Assembly: GCF_000316625.1 (NCBI RefSeq)
Contig: NC_019676.1
Span: 6,094,501 to 6,158,500 of the forward strand
Source: Nostoc sp. PCC 7107
GTDB taxonomy: Bacteria; Cyanobacteriota; Cyanobacteriia; Cyanobacteriales; Nostocaceae
Reading direction: 5' to 3'
DNA: 64,000 nucleotides
Shown here: positions 15,514-24,628 of the stretch, piece by piece
Layout: every line of letters starts with the position of its first letter
How positions within the stretch are numbered: position 1 is the stretch's first letter
Made by a program: the position numbers and the translations under genes
Notes under the pieces: model-generated
What the model saw: only the letters and a program-made list of their open reading frames with translations
What the model was told of the DNA's origin: nothing
Database searches by the model: none

Positions 15514-15704
15514 TTGTTAGAAGTTAAATAACGGTTTTTCGCGGCAATAGCCATTCTGCTCACTGCGCTCTTGTATTTTTGAGTACAGGCATTTATCTTG
15601 CATATATTTTGGTGGGAGAGAGCAGTTGCCGTCGGCAACTGCTCTCTCTCTTTCATAATGATTATCATTTTTATTAATTGTATATTTTATTCTCTGGAAG
15701 TCCC

Positions 15705-16223
15705 TTAGCCCGCATCAGCCATGAGGAACTAGAGGACTTATTCAAGGGCTATGGCTACACACCTTACTTTGTGGAAGGGCATGATCCAGCGCAAGTGCAT
15801 CAACTGATGGCAGCAACCCTGGAAACAGTTGTTTTGGAAATCAAAAAAATTCAAACCGAAGCCAGGACTTCGGGTTTAGCAAAACGTCCTCGTTGGCCGA
15901 TGATTGTCCTGCGTACCCCCAAAGGCTGGACTGCGCCGGCAGAAATAGACGGTCATAAATTAGAGGGATTTTGGCGATCGCACCAAGTACCAATCATAGA
16001 TGTAGCTAGTAATCCTGCACATCTGAAGATTCTCGAACAATGGATGAAAAGTTACAAGCCAGAGGAATTATTTGACGAGCATGGCAGTCTAATTCCCGAA
16101 CTCAAAGAACTGGCTCCGATTGGTCATCACCGCATCAGTGCCAATCCCGTTGCTAACGGTGGAATTCTGCGGAAAGAATTGCGCCTTCCCGACTTCCGCA
16201 ACAATGCAGTTGAGGTAGACAAG
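15705..16223 (+). pseudogene. xfp: phosphoketolase, central fragment (5' end lost)
   Basis: Phosphoketolase (XFP) cleaves xylulose-5-phosphate or fructose-6-phosphate with phosphate to acetyl phosphate, using thiamine diphosphate. This piece encodes [36 protein letters not shown] and [20 protein letters not shown], matching the middle of the roughly 790-residue enzyme. About the first 240 residues, including much of the cofactor site, are missing: the ISAzo13 remnant abuts the Leu codon at 15705. The right side is cut by the IS4-type element at 16224. Joining 16223 to 17504 restores the frame ([11 protein letters not shown]). Confidence 0.88.
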
Positions 16224-17494
16224 CTGAAGGGGTGACAAAAAAGTTATAAAGCAGACTGGATAAGAGTCATAGCCCGTAGACCTTGTTGAAAATATGGCAG
16301 TTTACTGGGCTTGAGGCGCATCAATTCATGAGCTAAATCAGCCCAAAATTCCATTGCCCCTACCCATAACTGACCATACAAACCAATCCAAAAAGCACTA
16401 TGTCGGCGGTGCAATCGTTGTAACTCCTTCAGACGACCAACATATTTTTGTAGTCCAGAGGAGCGAGAATTACGACCAACTAAAATAGCACAAGTATAGG
16501 CAATAGCAATTAATAAAATCAGTGCTATCAAACGTTGACCATCAGCATAAGTAGATTCGAGATTATACCTTCCAGTTTTACAATCTTTAAACATGGCTTC
16601 GATACCACTCCGCAACTTAAATGCTTTAATGGCATCTTTGAGACTATCAAGGTTAGTTAATAAAAACCAGCCAGCAGGCTCAACAACTCCACGATATTTG
16701 CGCTTGTAATATCCGGCGAGATTAAAATTGGCAAACCCTTTCTGTTTAGTTGCTTGAATCCCTGTCAAAAAAACGAGATGCCAGGAGTTAATCCCAAAGA
16801 TTGTAAGCGTTGGTGTGATTGGTTTTCTTGCCGAATATAAGTACCTTGTTTCTGACGCAATACAAAGTCAATGCCCTTGCTATGTAACCAATTTGCTAGT
16901 TTTATACTGTGGAATTCTCTATCTCCCAGTACCAGCATTTGATATCCCTTAAATAACTGCAATAGTGGACGAATTAATTTTTTCTGCTCTCCCAAATTGC
17001 TACATCCTTTTTTAGGTAACAATAGCCAGTACACAGGTATTGCTCTTTTTTGTTCTATTAAACTAATTACAAATACATTTTGTGAACGCCATTGTGTTCT
17101 ATCAATCGCAAATATTAGCCGTTTCTCTCCTCTTTTCAGACTATTTTTCACCCATCGTTTGAGCAGGGGAAACCACAGATATGGAATCGACAACTGAGGT
17201 AGTAGTAAAAATCTTTGTATACTCCGCCTCCGACTTTCAAATTTTATCGGTTGTGGAAATACTGTTGCTAGTTTCTCAATTGTCACAGTTTTATGAAATT
17301 GCAATAGCATTAGTAAGATTTCTAGCATCTTGTACTGTGCGGGTGTCAGTACATTTTGAAAGCAGTTTTGGTAGAATTTAGGTAACATTATCATTTGATA
17401 GGTCTTGTTGAGAATACCTGACCTATCTTTTTTTACCCCAAAACGGTCACGCTCCTCTATTTTCTTGGCTTCAGCCGCTTTGTCACCCCTTCAG
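16224..17494 (-). mobile_element. IS4-type element, 1,271 bp, with 9-bp target duplication
   Basis: Terminal inverted repeats read CTGAAGGGGTGACAAA at 16224 and, reversed, at 17494. The element is flanked by a perfect direct duplication GTAGACAAG (16215-16223 and 17495-17503), so it inserted cleanly into the phosphoketolase gene after that gene was otherwise in frame here. It contains one transposase on the minus strand in two overlapping frames. Confidence 0.92.
16244..17394 (-). CDS. IS4 family transposase in two frames (-1 at T7)
   Basis: The first frame (17394-16765) has the helical N-terminus and catalytic DRTQWRSQNVF and VLGDREFHSIKLA. It stops at TGA right after GISFF. The second frame (to 16244) continues FLTGIQATKQKGF, GYYKRKYRGVVEPAGWFLLT and FKLRSGIEAMFKDCKTG, the R-E-K part of the IS4 signature. 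The junction is a run of seven T (CGTTTTTTTGAC): a -1 slip joins the frames exactly. This could be programmed slippage or a one-base loss from T8. Everything else, including the ends, looks intact, so I list it as potentially functional. Confidence 0.75.
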
Positions 17495-18727
17495 GTAGAC
17501 AAGTTTGGTGCTGTTGAGGTGGAAAACACTAAGCCTCTAGGGAACTTCCTGCGAGATATCATGCGTAATAACATGAATAATTTCCGCATATTCGGGCCAG
17601 ATGAAACCGCCTCCAATCGACTCAGTGCCGTCTACGAAGTCAGCGAGAAAGTCTGGTTGGCAGATATGCTCCCTGAAGATGCAGATGGCAGTGAGCTATC
17701 TACCGATGGGCGAGTGATGGAAATGCTCAGTGAACATAACCTGTTCGGCTGGCTGGAAGGCTATCTCTTATCTGGGCGGCATGGTTTCTTCCATAGTTAT
17801 GAAGCTTTTGCTCACGTTGTTGACTCTATGTTTAACCAGCACGCCAAATGGCTGGAAATCAGCAAAAATGAAGTTGCTTGGCGATCGCCGATTTCTTCTG
17901 AGAATATCTTACTATCCTCTACTGTTTGGCGACAAGACAACAACGGTTTTAGTCACCAAGATCCAGGATTCATAGATTTGGTTACTAATAAGAGTGCTGA
18001 AGTTACCCGGATTTATCTACCTCCCGATGCTAACTGTCTACTTTCTGTAGCCGATCATTGCCTACGTAGCACCAACTACGTCAACGTCATCGTTGCCGAT
18101 AAGCAAAAACACCTCCAGTTTCTCAGCATAGAAGAAGCGATCGCACATTGCACTAAAGGCATCGGCATCTGGGAATGGGCAAGCAATGACCATCATGGCC
18201 AAGAACCCGATCTTCCTGATGTCGTCATGGCATCTTGCGGAGATGTTATGACGATGGAAGCTTTAGCTGCAACTGCCATCTTAAGAGATGAGTTCCCCGA
18301 TCTAAAGGTGCGGTTTATTAATGTTGTTGACTTGTACAAATTGCAACCAGATACAGAACATCCACATGGATTATCAGACTGGGATTTTGATAGTCTTTTC
18401 ACCACAGATAAGCCTGTAATTTTCAACTTCCACGGCTATCCTTGGCTGATTCACAAACTTGCTTACCGTCGCACTAACCATGAAAATATTCATGTGCGCG
18501 GCTACAAGGAAAAGGGCAGCATTAACACACCACTTGAGTTAGCCATTAACAACCAAGTTGATCGGTTCAATCTAGTGATTGACGTGATTGACCGGGTTTC
18601 TAAGTTGGGTTCTGCTGCTGTCTATCTTAGAGAGCGCATGAAGAACGAAATTATTAACAACCGGAATTATGCTCACAAGCACGGTATCGATCAGCCGGAA
18701 ATCGTTAACTGGAAGTGGCCTTACTAA
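17495..18727 (+). pseudogene. xfp: phosphoketolase, C-terminal 408 codons
   Basis: From the duplicated target site the frame reads [20 protein letters not shown] and continues to the native stop at 18727 (EIVNWKWPY). Landmarks include the ThDP-binding-type Glu region and [32 protein letters not shown] and the XFP C-terminal domain ([38 protein letters not shown]). The apparent start at 17405 is inside the IS and is not native. The C-terminal two thirds are undamaged at the sequence level, suggesting that the loss of function is recent. Confidence 0.88.
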
Positions 18728-18818
18728 GTCTGCAATTATTGGACACTCACTACCATTTACCAGCTTATCTGCGTAATTTACTAGAGACTTAGTTTATATA
18801 AAGTGACCAATCAAACTC

Positions 18819-19640
18819 ATGCTAAAAAATTTTACGGCTACTAACACTATCACAGTAAATGATACTCAAACCGTTTTACGCACAGAAAACCTTAACGTTT
18901 ACTACGGGAAGTTTCTAGCGTTGCGGAATATTTGGCTAAATATTCCCAAAAATCAGGTTACAGCTTTTATCGGCCCTTCTGGTTGTGGTAAAAGTACATT
19001 ACTGCGATGCTATAACCGTCTCAACGACCTCATTGAGTCATTTCGATCTGAAGGTAAAGTTTATTTTTACGATCAAAATTTGTATGCACCGGAAGTTGAT
19101 GCTATAGAGGTGCGTCGTCGGATTGGGATGGTGTTTCAAAAAGCAAACCCGTTTCCCAAATCTATTTATGACAATGTTGCTTTTGGAGCCAGAGTCTGCG
19201 GCTACAAAGATAACATGGATGAATTGGTAGAACGGAGTCTACGGCAATCAGCCTTATGGGATGAAGTCAAAGACAAACTGCGACAAAATGGTTTAGCTTT
19301 ATCTGGTGGTCAACAACAACGTTTGTGTATTGCACGAGCGATCGCTGGGCAACCGGAAGTTATACTTATGGATGAACCTTGTTCCTCCCTCGATCCCCTA
19401 TCTACTTTACGGGTTGAAGAACTGATTCACGAACTCAAAGAGCAATATACCATTGTCATTGTTACTCACAACATGCAACAAGCGGCACGAATATCTGATA
19501 AAACAGCTTTTTTCAATGTTAGCGCCACAGAAACAGGCGATCGTACTGGCTATTTGGTAGAATACGACTCAACACAAGTTATTTTCAATAACCCTAAGCA
19601 GAAAGATACAAAAGATTACGTCAGCGGTCGATTTGGTTAA
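18819..19640 (+). CDS. pstB: phosphate ABC transporter ATPase PstB, 273 aa
   Basis: ATPase of the high-affinity phosphate importer PstSCAB. Walker A is GPSGCGKST (52-60), the Q-loop lies in [20 protein letters not shown], the signature is LSGGQQQR (161-168) and Walker B is VILMDE (181-186), followed by the PstB-typical CSSLDP and [17 protein letters not shown]. Length is normal. The gene is an orphan: no pstS, pstC or pstA is nearby, so it must pair with components encoded elsewhere or be a paralog. It lies 91 bases after the phosphoketolase stop and upstream of ppk, a phosphate-themed neighbourhood. Confidence 0.93.
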   Translation: MLKNFTATNTITVNDTQTVLRTENLNVYYGKFLALRNIWLNIPKNQVTAFIGPSGCGKSTLLRCYNRLNDLIESFRSEGKVYFYDQNLYAPEVDAIEVRRRIGMVFQKANPFPKSIYDNVAFGARVCGYKDNMDELVERSLRQSALWDEVKDKLRQNGLALSGGQQQRLCIARAIAGQPEVILMDEPCSSLDPLSTLRVEELIHELKEQYTIVIVTHNMQQAARISDKTAFFNVSATETGDRTGYLVEYDSTQVIFNNPKQKDTKDYVSGRFG

Positions 19641-20051
19641 ATATGGGTTTTGAGAGCAAGTGTTTTGATAAATTAAGCGAATTTTGGATTTTGAATAATT
19701 CAATTCCATTATCCAAAATTTAAAAAGTCTTAGAGTCGTCCAGTGAATTCATAAATTGCCCCTACAGTGTGGATCTATTTAGCATTAAAGAATGATTAAT
19801 GAAAGCTTAAAACGACCTAAGTAGGTAGGTGTTAAAAATTGTCGTTATGGCGAGGCAGGAGGCAGAGAGCAGAAGGCAGGAGGGAAGAGGTTTTTAAGCC
19901 ACTTTACTTTTTGTTACATAGTTTGGTTTATTTGCACCGCTCTACTTACATATTATTGGTAAATGTATACCATGATTAATTTGTACAGTGTATAAGTTAG
20001 ATTTGAATTATTTTTGATAATTGTCATACCATTCTTTTAGTAAATCAAAAT
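19641..20051. other. pstB-ppk intergenic region
   Basis: No gene is seen. An imperfect hairpin-forming segment occurs near 19680-19722 (ATTTTGGATT and ATCCAAAATT). The left arm of the ppk-flanking inverted repeat occupies 19817-19948. The last 100 bases are AT-rich and presumably hold the ppk promoter. Confidence 0.6.
19817..19948 (+). repeat. left arm of a 130-bp inverted repeat around ppk
   Basis: The segment from TAAGTAGGTAGGTG to GCACCGCTCTACTTA matches, in reverse complement, 22209-22340 at roughly 85 percent identity. It includes a low-complexity AGGCAGGAGGCAGAG core and the block GCCACTTTACTTTT. The arms bracket ppk with nothing else coding in between. Confidence 0.8.
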
Positions 20052-22187
20052 ATGTCTAAAGTCAAAGATATTAGTAAAACTATTAATGTGGATGACTCGG
20101 AGTACTACTTTAGTCGAGAATTAAGCTGGTTAGAATTTAACCGCCGAGTTTTACATGAGGCGTTAGATATTCGGACTCCATTACTAGAAAAGCTCAAGTT
20201 TATTGCCATCTTTAGTGCTAATCTTGATGAATTTTTCATGGTTCGTGTTGCACTTCTCAAAGAACAAGTTAAAGCACAGTTAATTCAGCGAACTCCCGAT
20301 GGTCGCACCCCAGAACAACAATTAGAAGCAATTTATCAATATCTGCATCCAATGGTGACTCAACAACATCATTATTTTGAGCAGACGCTTCGACCAGAAA
20401 TGACAGCGCAAGGGATTCATCTACTTAATTATGTTGACATTAATCCTGAACAGCGTAGTTACTTTCAAAAACTATTTCAACAAAGAATTTTTCCAGTTCT
20501 CACTCCTCTAGCTGTTGATCCTAGCCATCCCTTTCCACGAATGGCGAATCTCAGTTTAAATTTAGCAGTGGTAGTAAAAGCCCCAAACACAGGAGAAAAA
20601 AAATTTGCTAGAGTTAAAATTCCCACTATTCTGCCTCGATTTATTCCCTTACCTCAAGAATTGCAAATAGATAATGGAAAATTAAATCACTGGACAGTTA
20701 TGCCGATAGAGCAAGTAATTGCTCACAATTTAGAAGCTTTATTTCTCGGAATGGTCGTTGAGGAATATCATCTATTTCGATTAACCCGCAATACAGATTT
20801 AGAATTAGCAGAAGAAGCCGATGACTTACTATTAGCAATTCAACAAGAGTTATATAAGCGTAAATTTATAGGCTCGGTGGTACGGTTAGAAATTCAACCA
20901 TCAATGCCTCCATCATTAAGACAGATGTTGATGACAGAAATGAAACTGATTGAGAGTGATGTTTATGAGATAGAAGGGCTGCTGAATTTAAAAGATTTAA
21001 TGTCGTTTACGGCACTACCTTTACCTGAATTTAAAGATCCACCTTTGGCAGCAGTAATTCCGTTTCGTCTGCGTCATCTTCATCAACAAAGTCAAATTGC
21101 CAGCTTCAAGGATGAGGAAAAAAGTATTTTCTCGGTGATTCAGCAAAAAGATTTGCTAGTACATCATCCTTACGAATCCTTTGGCGCTTCTGTAGAGGAA
21201 TTTATTGCTCAAGCTGCTCATGACCCTGATGTGTTGGCAATTAAAATGACACTTTATCGGACTTCGGGAAATTCGGAAATTGTCAGTTCTTTGATTACTG
21301 CGGCTGAAAATGGCAAACAAGTTGCTGTTATTTTAGAATTAAAAGCTCGCTTTGATGAAGAAAATAATATCATTTGGGCTAATAAATTAGAAAAGTCTGG
21401 TGTTCATGTAGTATACGGATTGGTGGGACTAAAGACTCATAGCAAAACTTTGCTAGTAGTGCGTCAAGAGGGAGAAAATATTCGTCGTTATTTCCATATT
21501 GGGACTGGAAATTACAATTCCAAAACAGCAAATTTATATACAGATTTAGGACTAATTAGTTGTCGAGAAGACTTAGGGGCAGATTTAACTGATTTATTTA
21601 ATTATTTGACTGGTTATTCCTGTAAAGATTCTTACCGCAAGTTGCTGGTATCACCTATTAATATGCGTGATCGCATTACTGCCCTGATCCAGCGAGAAAT
21701 CGAACACTGCAAAAACGGTAATCAAGGTCATATTATCGCTAAGATGAATGCTTTGGTTGACCCCCAAATTATTGCTGCTTTATACAAAGCATCTCTTGCT
21801 GGAGTACAAATTGACCTAATTGTGCGGGGTATTTGTTGTTTGCGTCCTGGAGTTCCAAAAGTTAGCGAAAATATTCGTGTTATCAGTATTATTGGTCGTT
21901 TTTTAGAACACTCTCGGATATTTAACTTTCATAATAATGGGCAAAATGAAGTATATATCGGCAGTGCCGATTGGATGACCCGTAATCTAGATCACCGAGT
22001 GGAAGTAGTTGTACCAGTTGAAGATGATCATATTGTGCAGAATTTACAAAAAATTCTCAAAATAATGCTAGTAGATAATCGCCAAGCTTGGGAGTTACAG
22101 CCAGATGGCTCTTACATCCAACTTTACCCTAATAAAAATGAGCCTGAACGTAGCGCTCAAAATATTTTGATAAAAATGATGCAGTAA
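20052..22187 (+). CDS. ppk1: polyphosphate kinase 1, 711 aa
   Basis: Ppk1 reversibly transfers the gamma-phosphate of ATP to polyphosphate and works through a phosphohistidine. The N-terminal domain (YYFSRELSWLEFNRRVLHEA, then FIAIFSANLDEFFMVRVALL) and the two PLD-like C-terminal domains are complete. Catalytic landmarks are KTHSKTLLVVRQEG, the FHIGTGNYNSKTANLYTDLG stretch with an active-site His, and IVRGICCLRPGVP with SADWMTRNLDHRVEV. Length is normal. The gene is preceded by AT-rich DNA without an obvious strong ribosome site and is framed by inverted repeats. With pstB it implies phosphate storage functions here. Confidence 0.95.
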   Translation: MSKVKDISKTINVDDSEYYFSRELSWLEFNRRVLHEALDIRTPLLEKLKFIAIFSANLDEFFMVRVALLKEQVKAQLIQRTPDGRTPEQQLEAIYQYLHPMVTQQHHYFEQTLRPEMTAQGIHLLNYVDINPEQRSYFQKLFQQRIFPVLTPLAVDPSHPFPRMANLSLNLAVVVKAPNTGEKKFARVKIPTILPRFIPLPQELQIDNGKLNHWTVMPIEQVIAHNLEALFLGMVVEEYHLFRLTRNTDLELAEEADDLLLAIQQELYKRKFIGSVVRLEIQPSMPPSLRQMLMTEMKLIESDVYEIEGLLNLKDLMSFTALPLPEFKDPPLAAVIPFRLRHLHQQSQIASFKDEEKSIFSVIQQKDLLVHHPYESFGASVEEFIAQAAHDPDVLAIKMTLYRTSGNSEIVSSLITAAENGKQVAVILELKARFDEENNIIWANKLEKSGVHVVYGLVGLKTHSKTLLVVRQEGENIRRYFHIGTGNYNSKTANLYTDLGLISCREDLGADLTDLFNYLTGYSCKDSYRKLLVSPINMRDRITALIQREIEHCKNGNQGHIIAKMNALVDPQIIAALYKASLAGVQIDLIVRGICCLRPGVPKVSENIRVISIIGRFLEHSRIFNFHNNGQNEVYIGSADWMTRNLDHRVEVVVPVEDDHIVQNLQKILKIMLVDNRQAWELQPDGSYIQLYPNKNEPERSAQNILIKMMQ

Positions 22188-22208
22188 TTCTCTAAGAAAA
22201 ATAGGCTC

Positions 22209-22340
22209 TAAGTAGAAAGGTGCAAATAAACCGAACTATGTAACGAAAAGTAAAGTGGCTTGAAAGCCTCTTCCCTGTTGTCTTCTGCCCTCTGCCTCCT
22301 GCCTTGTCATAACGACAATTTTCAACACCGGCCTACTTAT
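22209..22340 (-). repeat. right arm of the 130-bp inverted repeat around ppk
   Basis: Reverse-complement partner of 19817-19948, with the same order of blocks: CTACTTA end, TGCAAATAAACC, GTAAAGTGGCTT, the CTGCCTCCTGCC low-complexity core, AACGACAATTTTCAACACC and CTACTTA. The arms diverge at scattered positions and by small indels, so they are not a very recent duplication. Confidence 0.8.
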
Positions 22341-22436
22341 ATAAAACCCATTTATTTGACATCTTTTACTGTATTAAAGTACCTTATACCAATTTAATGT
22401 GAAGCTGCATAGAAAAGAGCTTCTAGGATAAAGTTT

Positions 22437-22503
22437 TCAAGGGGCGACAATCGCCTCTCAAACCTTTAGCTTGCAGGGTTTAGAGGCGATTGCCGCCCCT
22501 TGA
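22437..22503. repeat. 29-bp-arm hairpin repeat
   Basis: Left arm TCAAGGGGCGACAATCGCCT (22437 on) and right arm ending GGCGATTGCCGCCCCTTGA (to 22503) pair at about 26 of 29 positions around a short loop. The form is that of a palindromic intergenic repeat or MITE-like unit. It has no T-run, so a terminator role is unlikely. Confidence 0.7.
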
Positions 22504-22549
22504 ACGGGCAGCTGTTGAGAATCGTTATCTTATCAAGACTTGCTTAAAC

Positions 22550-23050
22550 GTGACTGTTAGCGATAAGTTAACGCCCTTGGCGATCGCACAAAAGCTGTTG
22601 AGCAAGATTGATTTGCGGTTGACTTACATAGGAAGATTGGGGCCAAGAGGTAATCGGGAGTGTGTGTAAAAGTTTGTGACTTCTGATGATGGGCGTGATG
22701 GGATTTTCTCTGGGTGGTTAAATCGAGAGTTGGTGTCAGTCAATAATAATATAGACTTACAAAAACAAGTAAGTGACACAACATCACCGTCCACACTCCC
22801 CAGTAATGATATTTGCCCTAGTATGGAGGGGCAAGACAACCCTACTGATTCATGGTGGCAGCAGGTCAAATCTTACTCTGCTGGGTTCCGGGAACGGGTA
22901 GAATCCGGTGTAGCAGCAGTCAAAGAGTTTCTCTCTACCCTCAGCAGTGATGAGCGTTGGGGGGTAATGGTGGCTTTTGAGGAGGCGCAGCCTGCGATGT
23001 TTGGGCAATTGGTAGCCGAGGCTCCCGATTGGGTCGAGTGGTTAGGGTAA
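22550..23050 (+). pseudogene. paralog of the 24922 gene with an in-frame stop
   Basis: From GTG 22550 the frame reads VTVSDKLTPLAIAQKLLSK, then IDLRLTYIGRLGPRGNRECV and TAA (22667-22669). It then continues in frame with KFVTSDDGRDGIFSGWLNRE to a stop at 23050. The intact paralog at 24922-25434 has Tyr at the stop position (CVYKFV), so a TAT/TAC-to-TAA change is evident. The downstream part could still be translated from internal starts as about 124 residues. The C-terminal block FLSTLSSDERWGVMVAFEEA is shared. The family function is unknown. Confidence 0.7.
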
Positions 23051-23197
23051 ATTTGTGGTGTGTGTAAGGAAGGGGGTAGTTTAGTTGGCGTTGTTATACT
23101 GATTCTCTAAGAGGCTGTTTGAAAAGTCGGAGAGATGGTAAAAAAGCCCTCTCAGTATACGCTGTGAATAGATAGTAGACAGCACTGAGAGAGCAAC

Positions 23198-24010
23198 ATG
23201 AGTAAAGCATACCCCAGCAATCTGACCCGTGTTCAATATGAATTTCTGAGTGACATGATTCCAGAACCAAAACCTGGGGGTCGCAAGCGTGAAGTTGATA
23301 TATGGGAAGTCCTTAACGGAATTTTTTATGTGCTGGTAGAAGGAGTTAGATGGCGATGCCTACGGCGGGCTACGCCTACGCTACCAGGTGACTTTCCTGT
23401 ATGGCAGACGGTATACAGCTATTTTCGTAAATGGCGCAAAGACGGAACGTGGTTGAAAATTCACGATAGCCTGCGGCAGTGGACACGGATTGAAGAGGAA
23501 CGGCATCGAAGCCCATCGGAAGCGATCATCGATAGTCAAAGCGTCAAGAGTGCAGCGATGGTAAGTCAATCTGTGGGTTTTGATGCAGGTAAGAAAATTA
23601 AAGGACGCAAGCGATTTATGACGGTCGATACCTTGGGATTAGTCTTGCGGGTCTTAGTCACGGCTGCCAATGTGGGTGAACGCGAGGGAGGTAAACTAGT
23701 TCTCAAACGGGTAAAACAGTCTCAAAAGCAGGTATCTCGTTTGACAACCCTCTGGGTGGATGGCGGCTTTGACGGTGAGCCGTTTATGCAGTGGGTGATG
23801 AATTTTTGCCGTTGGATTGTGCAGGTGGTGTTGCGCCCAGAGCAAACCAAGGGCTTTGTCTTGCTCAAAAAACGTTGGGTGGTGGAGCGCACTTTCGGTT
23901 GGGTCATGGGGTGTCGGCGATTGGTCAGAGACTATGAGTTATTGCCAGAAACATCAGAGACGTTTATCTACCTTGCTATGATCCGGATCATGGTGAGGCG
24001 ATTGGCATAA
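23198..24010 (+). CDS. IS5 family transposase, 270 aa, carrying a small in-frame repeat
   Basis: DDE transposase with the IS5-type order: PEPKPGGRKREVDIWEVLNG, FPVWQTVYSYFRKWRKDGTW, the first Asp in EAIIDSQSVKSA, the second in TLWVDGGFDGE, and the Glu in RWVVERTFGWVMGCRRLVRD. Between GVRWR and PGDFP there are about eight extra residues (CLRRATPT) encoded by a palindromic GCCTACGGCGGGCTACGCCT sequence, where relatives normally have a direct RxLPGDFP transition. The frame is preserved. An internal truncation elsewhere is not evident, so activity is possible. Confidence 0.85.
   Translation: MSKAYPSNLTRVQYEFLSDMIPEPKPGGRKREVDIWEVLNGIFYVLVEGVRWRCLRRATPTLPGDFPVWQTVYSYFRKWRKDGTWLKIHDSLRQWTRIEEERHRSPSEAIIDSQSVKSAAMVSQSVGFDAGKKIKGRKRFMTVDTLGLVLRVLVTAANVGEREGGKLVLKRVKQSQKQVSRLTTLWVDGGFDGEPFMQWVMNFCRWIVQVVLRPEQTKGFVLLKKRWVVERTFGWVMGCRRLVRDYELLPETSETFIYLAMIRIMVRRLA
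23355..23381 (+). repeat. small dispersed repeat inside the IS5 transposase
   Basis: The stretch beginning GATGCCTACGGCGGGCTACG and ending CCTACGC is the kind of 20-30 bp palindromic small dispersed repeat known from Nostoc-type genomes. It sits in frame and adds about eight codons to the transposase. The size and family assignment are inferred from sequence memory and from the gap it makes in a conserved motif. Confidence 0.6.
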
Positions 24011-24103
24011 AATTTGACCCCTCAAAACTTTTCAAACACCCTCTTAGATTCAGCAACATATCAAAATTCACAAACCTTTGTCAAATCAACTCCCTATTAA
24101 CCC

Positions 24104-24229
24104 AAGTTGCTAGTTATCAAAAAACGCCTATTTTTAAGTACAAATATCTAAATTTTAGTATCCAAAATTACTAAAAAATGAAGTTTTTGTATCCTAACGA
24201 TACCATTCTGTGGCACTAACTAGCAACTT
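24104..24229. repeat. MITE-like segment with 13-bp inverted ends
   Basis: AAGTTGCTAGTTA at 24104-24116 is matched exactly in inverted orientation at 24217-24229. The 126-bp interval is very AT-rich with no coding potential and contains a smaller ATTTTAGTATCC/ACTAAAA fold. It lies between the IS5 element and the toxin gene's stop. No target duplication is visible. Confidence 0.5.
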
Positions 24230-24235
24230 ACGTTA

Positions 24236-24628
24236 TTAAGAGTTACGCGTTAATAACTCTGTTGCTTCTTTTAATACTTGAATAATTTCAGGTTTGTCAG
24301 AACTTATCACATCATCTGGTAAATGCTTGTGGTGTGGAAAAGTAGAAAGATTGGGAAAGTGAGGTGTATTATCATAACGAAAAACTAGGCAACTTCGTTC
24401 ATCTTGAAAATGGTAACGGTAGTCGAGAAATTCTAGCTGATTACCTGTGATTAATAAGGCTTCATTTATTTCTAATAAATGTGTCTGATTGAAGCGCAGT
24501 CTAATTCTTAAATTCGCCCGTTGTGATGTTAGAATCTCTTCCTCATAACGTTCTACATAAACATTCTGACATTGAACAATTGCTTGTTCTACTTGATTGA
24601 GGTAATCAGATAGAATATTAGGCAGCAT
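24236..24628 (-). CDS. TumE family (DUF6516-type) toxin, 130 aa
   Basis: The C-terminal half carries the pattern of the TumE toxin family: NEALLITGNQLEFLDYRYHF, then LVFRYDNTPHFPNLSTFPHH and KHLPDDVISSDKP. The N-terminal helix is NQVEQAIVQCQNVYVERY. TumE proteins act with a small antitoxin encoded next to them; the target is not certain from sequence. ATG 24628 overlaps the upstream 76-aa gene by 11 bases, which indicates coupled translation. It is intact and of normal length. Confidence 0.75.
   Translation of the reverse strand: MLPNILSDYLNQVEQAIVQCQNVYVERYEEEILTSQRANLRIRLRFNQTHLLEINEALLITGNQLEFLDYRYHFQDERSCLVFRYDNTPHFPNLSTFPHHKHLPDDVISSDKPEIIQVLKEATELLTRNS

Larger units (their letters stand above)
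14835..15705 (+). mobile_element. ISAzo13 family remnant, about 870 bp
   Basis: The ends are near-perfect inverted repeats of about 50 bp: AGGGACTTCCAGAGAATAAA at 14835 and its complement ending at 15705, continuing through an AATGATAATCATT block on both sides. Each end is followed inward by a 15-bp perfect hairpin: 14891-14929, with a T-run after it, and 15616-15648. Between them lies only the C-terminal part of an ISAzo13 transposase, so most of the coding region is deleted. The flanks belong to two different truncated genes and show no target duplication, which points to recombination between element copies. Confidence 0.75.
22188..22549. other. repeat-filled intergenic region after ppk
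   Basis: There is no coding sequence. It contains the right arm of the ppk-flanking repeat and a large hairpin (listed separately), then about 45 bases leading into the degenerate paralog at 22550. Confidence 0.6.
23107..24047 (+). mobile_element. IS5 family element, about 940 bp
   Basis: The ends are inverted repeats: CTAAGAGGCTGTTTGAAAAG at 23107 and, reversed, CTAAGAGGGTGTTTGAAAAG at 24047. One plus-strand transposase gene fills the interior. The exact target duplication is unclear because the flanks (GATTCT and ATTCAG) are too similar to the ends. It lies between the two paralogous unknown genes. Confidence 0.85.

Noticed and set aside
17405-17494. Apparent N-terminus of the large phosphoketolase frame
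   Set aside because: These codons belong to the IS4-type element; native sequence resumes only at the 9-bp duplication.
18819-22187. A complete Pst phosphate transport operon
   Set aside because: Only pstB is present; no pstS, pstC or pstA frame can be found nearby.
22624-22869. Minus-strand frame across the degenerate paralog
   Set aside because: It is antisense to sequence whose plus-strand frame is clearly homologous to the intact gene at 24922.
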